This document shows, one piece after another, positions 35,260 to 44,253 of a DNA stretch of 64,000 nt. Made by a program: the position numbers and the translations under genes. Under the pieces are notes generated by a model, which was given only the letters and a program-made list of their open reading frames with translations, was not told where the DNA came from and did not search any database. This DNA is from Salinicola acroporae (GTDB lineage: Bacteria > Pseudomonadota > Gammaproteobacteria > Pseudomonadales > Halomonadaceae): the NCBI RefSeq assembly GCF_003206615.1, contig NZ_PZJW01000001.1, forward strand, positions 124,001-188,000, read 5' to 3'. Each line of letters begins with the position of its first letter. Positions within the stretch are counted from its first letter, which is position 1.

Positions 35260-35403
35260 GGCGCCCGAAGCCGCGCCTGTCCGGGGGCTTACTACGGCGC
35301 CCGTAGGCGCGGCTTTATCTTGGTCGAAATGCTCCGAGACGCACCTCTGTCTCTAGCGCTTCCAAGCTAGCGCCGCTCTCTGGAGAGCCCGAGGCTCACC
35401 CTC

Positions 35404-35466
35404 GCTCTTGGCTCTTGGCTCTTGGCTCGTCGCTCTTAGCTCGTCGCTCGTCGCTCGTCGCTCGTC
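35404..35466. repeat. Nine-unit heptamer tandem repeat
   Basis: Nine head-to-tail 7-bp units: GCTCTTG three times, GCTCGTC, GCTCTTA, then GCTCGTC four times. The last unit overlaps the stop codon region of the XylD-like gene. Related CTCGTAG units occur at 25448 and in the arms at 31445-31514. The count is likely to vary between strains by slippage. Confidence 0.85.
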
Positions 35467-37264
35467 AGTGGTTGTCCCGCGGCAGGTCCCAGGCAATGGC
35501 GCGGTACTTGGTCGCCGGCGCCAGGGTCATGCCGCGGTCCAGCGGCTCGACCATCGAGCGCTGGATCTCCTGCCACGGGGTCTGATGATCGCGATAGGGA
35601 TAGCCGCCGCTGGCCTCGAGCCTGGCGCGTCTTGCCGCCAGTTCCTCGTCGTCGATCAGCAGATTGGCTTCGCCACGCTTGAGATCGATACGGATCCGAT
35701 CACCGGTTTCCAGCAGAGCCAGACCGCCACCGGTCGCCGCTTCCGGTGAGGCGTTGAGAATCGAGGGCGAGCCGGAGGTTCCGGACTGGCGCCCGTCACC
35801 GAGGCATGGCAGCGAGTCGATACCCCGCTTGATCACCGCTTCCGGCGGCTGCATGTTGACCACCTCGGCGCCTCCGGGGTGTCCCACCGGGCCAGCGCCG
35901 CGCATCACCAGGATCGTGTTCTCGTCGATGTCCAGCGCCGGGTCGTCGATGCGCGCGTGATAGTCCTCGGAGCCGTCGAAGACAGCGACCTTGCCCTCGA
36001 ATGCCTCCGGGTCCTCCGGCCTGGAGAGATAGCGGCGGCGAAAGTCATGCGAAATGACGCTGGTCTTCATCAGCGCGGAGTCGAACAGGTTGCCCTTGAG
36101 GTTGAGGAAGCCAGCCGACTCGACCAGCGGATCGGCGTAGCGCCGGATCACGTCGTCATCCTGGGTCTCGCGACCGAAGCAGTTGGTGTGGAGCGTCTGG
36201 CCGTTGACCGTCAGTGCGTCGCCATGGAGCCGCCCTGCCGTCAGAAGTTCGTGAACCACCGCCGGCACGCCACCGGCGCGGAAGAATTCCTCGCCGAGAT
36301 AGGCACCGGCCGGCATCACGTTGGCAAGCAGCGGTATGGCATGCCCGAGGCGTTGCCAGTCATCGTTGGTGAGCTCGATCCCGGCATGCCGGGCGATGGC
36401 GTTGATATGCACGGGCGCATTGCTGGAACCGCCCAGCGCGGAGCAGACGACGATGGCGTTCTCGAACGCTTCCCGGGTGAGGATGTCGCTCGGGCGCAGG
36501 TCCTCCCACACCATCTCGACGATCCTAACGCCGGTCTCATAGGCGACCATCGGCCGCTCCTTGTAGGGCGCGGGAATCATCGCCGAGCCGGGCAGGCTCA
36601 TGCCCAGCGCCTCGGCCATGGAGTTCATGGTCGAGGCCGTCCCCATGGTGTTGCAATGCCCCACGGACGGGGCCGAGTCGGCGATCCTGGCCAGGAACTC
36701 GGGGTAGTCGATCTCGCCGGTGGCGAGGCGCTTGCGCAGCTCCCACACGATGGTACCCGAACCGACCCTTTCCTTGCCGCGCCAGCCGTTGAGCATCGGT
36801 CCGCCGGAGAGCACGATCGCCGGAATATCGGCGGTGGCGGCAGCCATCAGGCAGGCCGGCGTGGTCTTGTCGCAGCCGGTGGTCAGCAGCACCCCGTCCA
36901 GCGGATAGCCGTGCAGTACCTCGACCAGGCCCAGGTAGGCAAGATTGCGGTCCAGTGCGGCCGTCGGCCGGCGCACGTTCTCGTGGATCGGATGCAGCGG
37001 GAACTCGAACGGGATGCCGCCCGCCGCACGGATGCCGGCCTTGACCCGCTCCACCAGTTGGATGTGATGCCGGTTGCATGGCGTCAGGTCGGAGCCGGAC
37101 TGGGCAATGCCGATGATCGGCCTGCCGGAGGAGAGCTCTTCCAGCGTAATGCCGTAGTTCATGTAGCGCTCCAGGCAGAGCGCCGTGGTACCGGCGTGGT
37201 CGGGATTGTCGAACCACCAGCGCGAGCGCAACTGGTCGGCGGTTCGGCGGGGACGTTCGCTCAT
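35465..37264 (-). CDS. xylD: IlvD/Edd-family aldonate dehydratase, XylD-like
   Basis: Fe-S dehydratase of 599 residues converting D-xylonate (or L-arabonate or D-galactonate) to the 2-keto-3-deoxy acid. Cluster cysteines are Cys63 ([10 protein letters not shown]), Cys131 (TTGCDKTTP) and Cys204 ([10 protein letters not shown]). It parallels Caulobacter XylD throughout, from [18 protein letters not shown] to [22 protein letters not shown] and the C-terminal LPRDNH. GGAG lies 8 nt before ATG 37264. It follows the AraD1-type FAH gene on the same strand after 132 bp, and the downstream end carries a heptamer array. Confidence 0.85.
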   Translation of the reverse strand: MSERPRRTADQLRSRWWFDNPDHAGTTALCLERYMNYGITLEELSSGRPIIGIAQSGSDLTPCNRHHIQLVERVKAGIRAAGGIPFEFPLHPIHENVRRPTAALDRNLAYLGLVEVLHGYPLDGVLLTTGCDKTTPACLMAAATADIPAIVLSGGPMLNGWRGKERVGSGTIVWELRKRLATGEIDYPEFLARIADSAPSVGHCNTMGTASTMNSMAEALGMSLPGSAMIPAPYKERPMVAYETGVRIVEMVWEDLRPSDILTREAFENAIVVCSALGGSSNAPVHINAIARHAGIELTNDDWQRLGHAIPLLANVMPAGAYLGEEFFRAGGVPAVVHELLTAGRLHGDALTVNGQTLHTNCFGRETQDDDVIRRYADPLVESAGFLNLKGNLFDSALMKTSVISHDFRRRYLSRPEDPEAFEGKVAVFDGSEDYHARIDDPALDIDENTILVMRGAGPVGHPGGAEVVNMQPPEAVIKRGIDSLPCLGDGRQSGTSGSPSILNASPEAATGGGLALLETGDRIRIDLKRGEANLLIDDEELAARRARLEASGGYPYRDHQTPWQEIQRSMVEPLDRGMTLAPATKYRAIAWDLPRDNH

Positions 37265-37396
37265 GATCAGGACTCCAGAACGGTCAGGTCCGGCGTCCAC
37301 CGGCCGGGCAGCCGCCGGAACGCCGTCATGCATGGGGGATTCGACGACGCGACGACCCTGGCGGCCAGTCCGGCACGTCATTGTGTCACGAAGCGG

Positions 37397-38404
37397 TCAG
37401 AGCGCCTTGGCGGCCGAGTAGCCGAAATCGTCCTCGCTGCCGAGCACGTTGCGCAGCGGTCGCCCCAGCGTCGGCAGATCGATCTCGTAGCGGTCACCCG
37501 GCTCGACGACGATCTTGTCGGCGAAGCTCAGCGTCGCGGTGCCGAAGAAATGCACATGGACATCTCCCGGGCGACGGAAGTTGCGATACTTGAAGTGGTG
37601 ATGTTCGAGATTGGCTAGGCTATGGGCCATGTTGCCCTCGCCGGTCAGGAACGGCTTCTCCCACAGGGTGCGGCCGTCGCGCACGATGCGACTGGTGCCC
37701 TCGAGGTGCTCGGGCAGCTCGCCAACGAAAAGTTCCGGCCCGAAACTGCAGGCGCGCAGCTTGGAATGCGCCAGCCACAGATAGTTGAAACGCTCGGTGA
37801 CGTGATCGGAGAATTCGTTGCCGATGGCATAGCCGACCCGCCACGGCTGGCCATCCCTGCCGATTACGTAGAGACCCGCCAGCTCCGGCTCTTCCCCCGC
37901 GTCTTGGGCGAACGACGGGCTCGGGATCTCGGTCTCCGGCGCGACCACGCAGTCGCCATCCCCCTTGTAGAACCACTCCGGCTGCGGGCCCACCTCTCCC
38001 GCCCTCGGCTTGCCGGCCTCCACACCCATGCGAAACATGCGCATCGAATCGGTCAACTCGCTGTCGTCGACGCGATCAGACGACTGCATGGCAGCGGCAT
38101 GCATCGCCGAGCGCGTATCGGCGCTGCCCAGGTGCGTCAATCCGGTGCCGGTCACCAGGCAGTGTGCCGGGTCGGGATGGGTCAGCGGCGGCAACAACCG
38201 GCGCTCCTCGACCAATCTGGCGTAGTCGAGCCGGGTTTCGGTCAGCGCGGCCTCGACCACGGTGGTCAATGAGTTGCCGTCGGCGATGGCGCGCTTGGCC
38301 AGACCGTATACGCCCTCGTCGCCATCGACGACCTGGACCTCATGTTCGTCGACGACCATCGCTACGGTCAGGCGGTCATCGTTCAGGCACTGTATCAGGC
38401 GCAT
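37397..38404 (-). CDS. AraD1/GguC-type FAH-superfamily protein
   Basis: 335-residue FAH-superfamily member. Blocks CLVTGTGLTHLGSADTRSAMH, WFYKGDGDCVVAPE, GYAIGNEFSDHVTERFNYLWLAHSKLR and VHFFGTATLSF are those of the AraD1/GguC group, which is found with sugar-acid genes and predicted to dehydrate or cleave 2-keto-3-deoxy acids. AGGAGA lies 7 nt before ATG 38404. Paired with the XylD-like dehydratase it would take the next step on the 2-keto-3-deoxy product. The biochemical role of this subgroup is not firmly settled, so the exact reaction is inference. Confidence 0.8.
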   Translation of the reverse strand: MRLIQCLNDDRLTVAMVVDEHEVQVVDGDEGVYGLAKRAIADGNSLTTVVEAALTETRLDYARLVEERRLLPPLTHPDPAHCLVTGTGLTHLGSADTRSAMHAAAMQSSDRVDDSELTDSMRMFRMGVEAGKPRAGEVGPQPEWFYKGDGDCVVAPETEIPSPSFAQDAGEEPELAGLYVIGRDGQPWRVGYAIGNEFSDHVTERFNYLWLAHSKLRACSFGPELFVGELPEHLEGTSRIVRDGRTLWEKPFLTGEGNMAHSLANLEHHHFKYRNFRRPGDVHVHFFGTATLSFADKIVVEPGDRYEIDLPTLGRPLRNVLGSEDDFGYSAAKAL

Positions 38405-38881
38405 CGGCACTCTCCTCGCATCGATCATCGGTCACTGTCGCCAATGGCCCGGCGGCGGCAGAACGCCGCGCATAGTTTCCGTCCGGGCCCACGCCATCGC
38501 GGCACAACGACCACCATTTATCATCAACGGCATATGTTGAACATATAAAAAATAAGTACAACATAGACTTTCGGAGCAAATACGTCGGCCGTTAACCGGC
38601 GTAATCTGCACCTGGAAGGTCCTGGATCGCTGCCGTTCCGCTATCGTTTTTTGACCGATGACGTTGAAAACGGAGATAAAAATAGAGCTGATTGGATCAT
38701 GAACTGATGCCGCCACTGGATCCATTGGGCAGCGCAGATTTATGACCGTTATACCAATGTCTAGCCAATACGTTTATTGCACCCAATGGTCATAAATCAT
38801 AGTTTCAGTGAGCGACAGGCCGATCACGTGGCGGTAAAAAAACCAAAACGCCAACAACACCCCTCCCCAAGGAGACACGCC
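38405..38881. other. 477-bp divergent control region, AT-rich
   Basis: Separates the AraD1-XylD unit (minus) from the TTT-transporter operon (plus). No gene is supported. It contains the ATATGT-TGA-ACATAT palindrome at 38532, a CCAATGGTCA decamer near 38783 that also occurs inside the 24611 site, and AT-rich stretches fit for promoters in both directions. Confidence 0.7.
38532..38546. promoter_or_regulatory. Second copy of ATATGT-NGA-ACATAT operator
   Basis: 15-bp palindrome identical at 14 of 15 positions to the core of the site at 33596-33616. It sits 128 bp before the AraD1 start and about 335 bp before tctC. It probably binds the DgoR-like regulator at 33648. Confidence 0.6.
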
Positions 38882-39859
38882 ATGAAGACATCAATCAACA
38901 AGCGTCATCTCGCTGGATTACTGGGATTGTCCCTGCTGCTGCCGCTGCCGGCGCTGGCCGACTATCCCGAAAAGCCGATCACGCTGATCGTCCCCTGGGC
39001 GGCTGGCGGCGGCACCGATGCGACCGCGCGAACCATCGCTGCCGCGCTGGAGGAGGAACTGGGGCAGACCGTCAACGTGGTCAACCGAACCGGCGGTAGC
39101 GGCGTGGTGGGACACACCGCCATGGCCATGGCCAAGCCCGATGGCTACACGCTTGGCCTGATCACCGGCGAAATCAACATGATGCACTGGCAGGGGCTGA
39201 CGCAGCTGACCTACAAGGACTACACCCCCATCGCCCAGATCAACTACGACTACGCCGGCATCCAGGTGGCGGCTGATGGTCCCTTCGACTCGGTCCAGTC
39301 GCTGGTCGACAAGATCGGGGCCGAGCCCGCGCGAACTTATACCGCGTCCGGCACCGGCCAGGGCGGCGTGTGGCATCTGGCCTTCGCCGGCTTCCTGCTG
39401 GACCAGGGCATGGAAGCCGACCGTGTCTCCTGGATTCCCAGCCAGGGCGCCGCGCCGGCGATGACCGAGATGGCGGCGGGCAGCATCGACATCGTGCCCA
39501 GCTCGGTGCCCGAAGGCCGCTCGATGATCGAGGCTGGCAAGGCCAGGAGCCTGGCGATCATGGCGCCGGAGCGGCTCGCGAGCTTCCCCGACGTCCCCAC
39601 GCTGAAGGAGGCGATCGGTAGCGATTACACCATCGGTGAGTGGCGCGGCATCGCCGGCCCCAAGGGAATGGACCCGGACGTCGTGAAGACCCTGGAGACG
39701 GCCATCGAGGCCGCCTACAACAGCGACACCTACCAGAGCTTCATGGCCAAGCAGGGCTTCGGCACCGAGTGGCGCGGGGCGGACGATTTCGGCCAGTTCA
39801 TGGCCGAGCAGGACGAACGCTTCGGCAAGATCGTCGAGCAGGTGGGACTGGCCAAGTGA
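38882..39859 (+). CDS. tctC: TTT-family substrate-binding protein (TctC)
   Basis: Periplasmic receptor of a tripartite tricarboxylate transporter, 325 residues, with a signal peptide cut after ALA (residue 20). Family blocks: YPEKPITLIVPWAAGGGTDATAR, NRTGGSGVVGHTAMAMAKPDGYTLG, and AGKARSLAIMAPERLASFPDVPTLKE. AAGGAGA precedes ATG 38882. Such receptors bind di- or tricarboxylates and sugar acids; with XylX- and XylD-type genes on both sides an aldonate or aldarate is likely. Confidence 0.93.
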   Translation: MKTSINKRHLAGLLGLSLLLPLPALADYPEKPITLIVPWAAGGGTDATARTIAAALEEELGQTVNVVNRTGGSGVVGHTAMAMAKPDGYTLGLITGEINMMHWQGLTQLTYKDYTPIAQINYDYAGIQVAADGPFDSVQSLVDKIGAEPARTYTASGTGQGGVWHLAFAGFLLDQGMEADRVSWIPSQGAAPAMTEMAAGSIDIVPSSVPEGRSMIEAGKARSLAIMAPERLASFPDVPTLKEAIGSDYTIGEWRGIAGPKGMDPDVVKTLETAIEAAYNSDTYQSFMAKQGFGTEWRGADDFGQFMAEQDERFGKIVEQVGLAK

Positions 39860-39887
39860 TCCAGCGACCCGAACGGGAGATGACTGC

Positions 39888-40361
39888 ATGAGAGACTTCC
39901 TGCTCGGGCTGGCATTCGTGATCGGCGGCGGCGTGGTCATCGCCGTCGCCCAGACCTACCCAACCATGCCGACCCTCCAGTTCGGCCCCTCGCTGTTTCC
40001 CTCGCTGATCGGCGGGGGCATGGTGATCGGCGGACTGGTGCTGGCACTGACCCGGGTAGGCCAACTCAGGATCGCGTTCGCCGGCCCCCGTGCCCAGACA
40101 CCACGATACGATTATCGGGGCCTGCTGATCTCGCTGCTGCCCTGTGCGCTGATCGTCTTCTATATCCTCGCCAGCGAGTGGCTGGGCGCGCCCTTGTGCA
40201 TGGCGGTGAGCATGCTGATTCTGATGCTGCTGCGCGGCGCCAGACCGTGGCTCTCGCTGATCGTGTCGCTGGTCGTCGCGACGGCGATCTATCTGCTGTT
40301 CTCACGCTATCTACTGATTCCGCTGCCGGAAGGCACCCTGCTGTCTCAAATCCTACCCTAG
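39888..40361 (+). CDS. tctB: TTT-family small membrane subunit (TctB)
   Basis: 157-residue, four-TM protein in the TctB position between TctC and TctA. The segments GLAFVIGGGVVIAVAQ, LFPSLIGGGMVIGGLVLAL, LLPCALIVFYILASEWLG and LIVSLVVATAIYLLF match the family pattern, including the short FGPSLFPSLIG motif. GGGAGATG precedes ATG 39888, and tctA follows after 14 bp. Confidence 0.88.
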   Translation: MRDFLLGLAFVIGGGVVIAVAQTYPTMPTLQFGPSLFPSLIGGGMVIGGLVLALTRVGQLRIAFAGPRAQTPRYDYRGLLISLLPCALIVFYILASEWLGAPLCMAVSMLILMLLRGARPWLSLIVSLVVATAIYLLFSRYLLIPLPEGTLLSQILP

Positions 40362-40375
40362 CCTGGTGATTGCCC

Positions 40376-41893
40376 ATGGACTCCTTTCTGCAAGGCCTGG
40401 CAATGGTGTTCAACGTCCAGACGATGCTGGTCATCGTCGCGGCGGCCATCTTTGGACTCTTCGTGGGCGCCATTCCCGGCCTGACCGCCACCATGGCGGT
40501 AGCGCTGCTGGTGCCGATCACGTTCTACATGGATGCCACCCCGGCCATTGCCGCCATCGTGGCCACCTCGGCCATGGCGATCTTCGCCGGTGACATACCC
40601 GGCACCTATCTCAACATTCCCGGCACCCCGGCTTCCGCCGCCTATGTCGGCGAGTCCTATCGTCTCGCCCAGAAGGGCCGCGCTCGGGAAACGCTGGGTA
40701 CCAACCTGGTCTGCTCCGTCATCGGTGGGCTGTTCGGCACCCTGGTGCTGGTCTTCGTCTCGCCCTCGCTGGCCGAAATGGCGCTCAATTTCAGCTCGTT
40801 CGAATACTTCTGGCTCGCCCTGCTGGGCCTGAGCAGCTCGATCTTCATCGCCATCGGTTCCCGGGTCAAAGCGTTCCTGTCGTTGACCGTCGGCCTGCTG
40901 CTCTCCACGGTCGGCCTGGACATGATGAGTGGCGCGCCGCGCTTCACCTTCGGCGTCCCCGACCTGATGGCCGGCATCAATTTCATCCCGGTGATGATCG
41001 GCATGTTCGCGCTCAACGAGATCATGATGTTCTACGGCTCGCGGGCCGAGGCACGCAGTGTCCCGGTGATGGCCAAGGACAGCGTGTTCGCCGGCGCGCC
41101 AAAGCACGTCAAGACCTACTGGCGTAACGTCCTTCGCGGCAGTTCGCTGGGCACGCTGATCGGCGCGCTGCCCGGTGCGGGTGCGGATATCGCAGCGTGG
41201 ATCGCCTACGCGCTGGGCAAGAGCCGCTCCAAGGAGAAGGAAAAATATGGCAACGGCCATATCGAAGGCATCGTCGATGCCAGCTCCGCCAACAACTCCG
41301 GCATCAGCGGTGCCTGGGTACCGGCGCTGGTATTCGGCATCCCCGGCGACACCATCACCGCCATCGTCATCGGCGTGCTCTACATGAAGGGCATGAATCC
41401 GGGGCCGACGATCTTCATGAATGGCGGCGGCCAGGTCTATGCGCTGTTCACGGTCTTCTTCGTCGCCAACCTGATCATGCTGCCGATCGGCTACCTCGCC
41501 ATCCGCGCCTCGAAGGTGTTCATCCTGACCCCGCGCAAGCTGCTGATGCCGGTGATTCTGAGCTTCTGCATCGTCGGCGCCTTCGCCATCAACAACTCGA
41601 TCACCGATATCTGGATCATGCTGATCATCGGGATGGTGGCCTTCGTGCTGGCCCGCAATGACTTCCCCATGGCACCGGCGATCCTGGGCCTGGTGCTCGG
41701 CGGCACGCTGGAGAACAGCTTCATGAGTTCGATGCTGAAATCCAACGGCGATCTGCTGGCCTTCTTCGAACGGCCGATCAGCGCCGCCCTCGGCGCGCTG
41801 GTCATCCTGATCTGGCTGCTGCCCTCGTTGATCCGGCTGGTCCGCCGGCTGCGCAGCTCGCCGCCATCCAGTCACAAGCCGAGGTCCTCATGA
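40376..41893 (+). CDS. tctA: TTT-family large membrane subunit (TctA)
   Basis: 505-residue, about 12-TM permease. TctA hallmarks: GLFVGAIPGLTATMAVALLVPITFYMDATPAIA, GDIPGTYLNIPGTPASAA, GALPGAGADIAAWIAYALGKSRSK, IEGIVDASSANNSGISGAWVPALVFGIPGDTITAIVIG. ATG 40376 is preferred over the in-frame TTG 40370 because GGTGA lies 6 nt before it. Its stop overlaps the next start (ATGA), tying transport to metabolism. Confidence 0.94.
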   Translation: MDSFLQGLAMVFNVQTMLVIVAAAIFGLFVGAIPGLTATMAVALLVPITFYMDATPAIAAIVATSAMAIFAGDIPGTYLNIPGTPASAAYVGESYRLAQKGRARETLGTNLVCSVIGGLFGTLVLVFVSPSLAEMALNFSSFEYFWLALLGLSSSIFIAIGSRVKAFLSLTVGLLLSTVGLDMMSGAPRFTFGVPDLMAGINFIPVMIGMFALNEIMMFYGSRAEARSVPVMAKDSVFAGAPKHVKTYWRNVLRGSSLGTLIGALPGAGADIAAWIAYALGKSRSKEKEKYGNGHIEGIVDASSANNSGISGAWVPALVFGIPGDTITAIVIGVLYMKGMNPGPTIFMNGGGQVYALFTVFFVANLIMLPIGYLAIRASKVFILTPRKLLMPVILSFCIVGAFAINNSITDIWIMLIIGMVAFVLARNDFPMAPAILGLVLGGTLENSFMSSMLKSNGDLLAFFERPISAALGALVILIWLLPSLIRLVRRLRSSPPSSHKPRSS

Positions 41894-42945
41894 CACGCTA
41901 CGATGCAGCCGACCTGCGCACTACCCTGGCCACGCTCTTCACCGAGAACGGCGCCTCGCCGGAAGTGGCGGAAACCACCGCCCGGATTCTGGTCGAGGGC
42001 GACCTGCTCGGTCACCATACCCATGGCGTGAAGCTGGCCAACGGTTATCTCAAGGATCTCAAGGCGGGACATGCCAGCGGCGACCACAGCCGGCTCGAGA
42101 TCCAGGAGAACAGCCCGGTCGCGGCGCTGTTCGACGGCCACTACCTGCTGGGTCCGTACCTGGTGCAACGCGCGCTGGATCACTGCCGCGACGCGGCCAG
42201 TACCTTCGGGGTCGGCATGGTCAGTCTCAAGCGCTCGCACCACATCGCATGCCTGGCGGCGTACCTCCAGCCGCTGGTCGAGGCCAATCTGGTTCCGCTG
42301 ATATTGACCTCGGACCCGGCGGTCGCCTCGGTCGCACCGTTCGGCGGCCTGGATCGGGTCTACACGCCGAACCCGTTGGCCATCGGTATCCCGGGGCGCG
42401 AACAGCCGCTACTGATCGACGTCAGCATGTCGACCATCACCAACGGCACCGTGGGCAAGACCCGTGCCGCCGGCGACAGGCTCGACCACCCGGCGATTCT
42501 CACCGGCCACGGCGAGATCAGTGACGACCCCGAGGACTATTTCGCCTCCCCGGCGGGGAGCATTCTGCCCCTGGGCGAACTCGCCTTCGGTCACAAGGGG
42601 TTTGCGCTGGGGCTGATGGTCGAAGCCTTGACCTCGGCCCTTTCCGGCTATGGCCGCAAGGACGCCCCGGAAGGCTGGGGCGCGTCGGTGATGGTCATGG
42701 TGATCGATCCGGCCCGTTTCGGTGGCGTGGAACCCTTCCTCGACGAGACCGACCACCTCGCCAGACGCTGCCTCGACAGCCGGCCGCGCGATCCCGCCCG
42801 GCCGGTCCGCCTGCCGGGTCAGTCCGGCCTCGCCCGTCGCCGGGACTATCTGGACAACGGTATTCCACTGCCATCGGACGTGGTGGAGGCCATGCGCGAG
42901 GCCGTGGCAGACTCATCGCTATCGGGCAGTACCGCGTTCGGCTGA
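41890..42945 (+). CDS. Malate/L-lactate dehydrogenase family oxidoreductase
   Basis: 351-residue member of the Ldh_2 (YiaK/DlgD/YlbC/ComC) fold, which is distinct from ordinary LDH/MDH and uses NAD(P)H. Motifs: DLLGHHTHGVKL, FGVGMVSLKRSHHIACLAAYL, FGGLDRVYTPNPLAIGIPG, LIDVSMSTITNGTV and FGHKGFALGLMVEAL. Members reduce or oxidise 2-oxo acids such as 2,3-diketogulonate, sulfolactate, ureidoglycolate or 2-keto-3-deoxy acids. It starts inside the tctA stop and precedes the XylX-like dehydratase by 43 bp, so a sugar-acid substrate is likely. Confidence 0.82.
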   Translation: MTRYDAADLRTTLATLFTENGASPEVAETTARILVEGDLLGHHTHGVKLANGYLKDLKAGHASGDHSRLEIQENSPVAALFDGHYLLGPYLVQRALDHCRDAASTFGVGMVSLKRSHHIACLAAYLQPLVEANLVPLILTSDPAVASVAPFGGLDRVYTPNPLAIGIPGREQPLLIDVSMSTITNGTVGKTRAAGDRLDHPAILTGHGEISDDPEDYFASPAGSILPLGELAFGHKGFALGLMVEALTSALSGYGRKDAPEGWGASVMVMVIDPARFGGVEPFLDETDHLARRCLDSRPRDPARPVRLPGQSGLARRRDYLDNGIPLPSDVVEAMREAVADSSLSGSTAFG

Positions 42946-42988
42946 CGCCATCCCATTTTCTCTCGACTCGACAGGAGCTCACCGCGAC

Positions 42989-44188
42989 ATGGCCCCATTC
43001 AACGATCCCGACTCCCTTTCCCCGCAGCGCCAGGCCGGGCACTGCCTGCCCGACGATGCCGATCGCGCCCTGCTGGTGGGTCGCGTCTGGCTGGAGAGCG
43101 CCGGCGGCAGGGCCGGGCCGGCGCCGGTGGCGCTGCGCGGCGATACGCTGGTCGATCTCTCCCGTCACGTCGCCACCATGGCCGACCTGCTGGAGCGCGA
43201 CGACGCGACCTGGCTCGTTCGCGAAGCGCCAGGCGACAGCATCGGCACGCTCGACGAGGTCCTGGCCAACAGCGTGGCCGGCACGCCGAAGCCCCCCTAC
43301 CTGCTGGCCCCCTGCGACGTGCAGGCGATCAAGGCCTGCGGCGTGACGTTCGCCGTCAGCCTGCTGGAACGGGTCATCGAAGAGCAGGCCGGTGGCGACC
43401 TCAAGCGTGCTGCCGAACTACGCGAGGAGATCCAGGCGCTGATCGGTGGCGACCTGTCGCGAATCGAGCCCGGCTCGGCGGAAGCGATGGCGCTCAAGAC
43501 CGAATTGCAGGCACGTGGCGGCTGGTCGCAGTACATGGAAGTGGGGATCGGTCCCGATGCCGAGGTGTTCTCCAAGGCGCAGCCGCTGTCGGCCGTCGGC
43601 CATGGTGCGCGGGTCGGCCTGCACCCCGCGTCCCGATGGAACAATCCAGAGCCGGAGATCGTGCTGGCGGTGGATGCCGAGGGCCAGGTCCGCGGCGCGA
43701 CCCTGGGCAACGACGTCAACCTGCGCGATATCGAAGGCCGCAGCGCCCTGCTGCTGGGCAAGGCGAAGGACAACAACGCCTCCTGCTCGATCGGCCCCTT
43801 CATTCGTCTGTTCGATGAGCACTTCGGTATCGACGATGTCCGTAACGCCCGGGTCTCGCTACGCATCGAGGGGGCGGACGACGACTTCGTGCTGGAGGGC
43901 GAGAGCGACATGCGCGAAATCAGCCGCGATCCGCTCGACCTGGTCGCGCAGACCTACGGTGCACATCATCAGTATCCCGATGGCTTCATGCTGTTCCTCG
44001 GCACCATGTTTTCACCGATCCAGGATCGGGATGGCGAGGGCCAGGGCTTCACCCACCACGTGGGCGACCGGGTGACGATCTCGACGTCCAGGCTGGGTGC
44101 GCTGACCAATGTCGTCGATCGCAGCGATCGGCTCCCTCCCTGGACTTTCGGTATTCGCGCGCTGCTGGCCCATCTCGGCCAGCGCTGA
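42989..44188 (+). CDS. xylX: XylX-like 2-keto-3-deoxy-pentonate dehydratase (FAH superfamily)
   Basis: Converts 2-keto-3-deoxy-D-xylonate or the L-arabonate form to 2-ketoglutarate semialdehyde. The 399 residues parallel Caulobacter XylX: LLAPCDVQAIKACGVTFAVSLLERVIEE, WSQYMEVGIGPDAEVF, ASRWNNPEPEIVLAVD, GNDVNLRDIEGRSALLL, KAKDNNASCSIGPF, HHQYPDGFMLFLGTMF and QGFTHHVGDRV. ATG 42989 has CAGGAGC 10 nt upstream. The semialdehyde dehydrogenase that should follow is not in the window. Confidence 0.88.
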   Translation: MAPFNDPDSLSPQRQAGHCLPDDADRALLVGRVWLESAGGRAGPAPVALRGDTLVDLSRHVATMADLLERDDATWLVREAPGDSIGTLDEVLANSVAGTPKPPYLLAPCDVQAIKACGVTFAVSLLERVIEEQAGGDLKRAAELREEIQALIGGDLSRIEPGSAEAMALKTELQARGGWSQYMEVGIGPDAEVFSKAQPLSAVGHGARVGLHPASRWNNPEPEIVLAVDAEGQVRGATLGNDVNLRDIEGRSALLLGKAKDNNASCSIGPFIRLFDEHFGIDDVRNARVSLRIEGADDDFVLEGESDMREISRDPLDLVAQTYGAHHQYPDGFMLFLGTMFSPIQDRDGEGQGFTHHVGDRVTISTSRLGALTNVVDRSDRLPPWTFGIRALLAHLGQR

Positions 44189-44253
44189 TATCGATCGCGA
44201 ACGCATCGCCCATCGCGAGAACGCAACGAGCGTCGCCGTCGAGCCGGCGGCGT

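Noticed and set aside
35404-35466. CRISPR-like array
   Set aside because: Units are 7 bp, contiguous, with no spacers and no cas genes.
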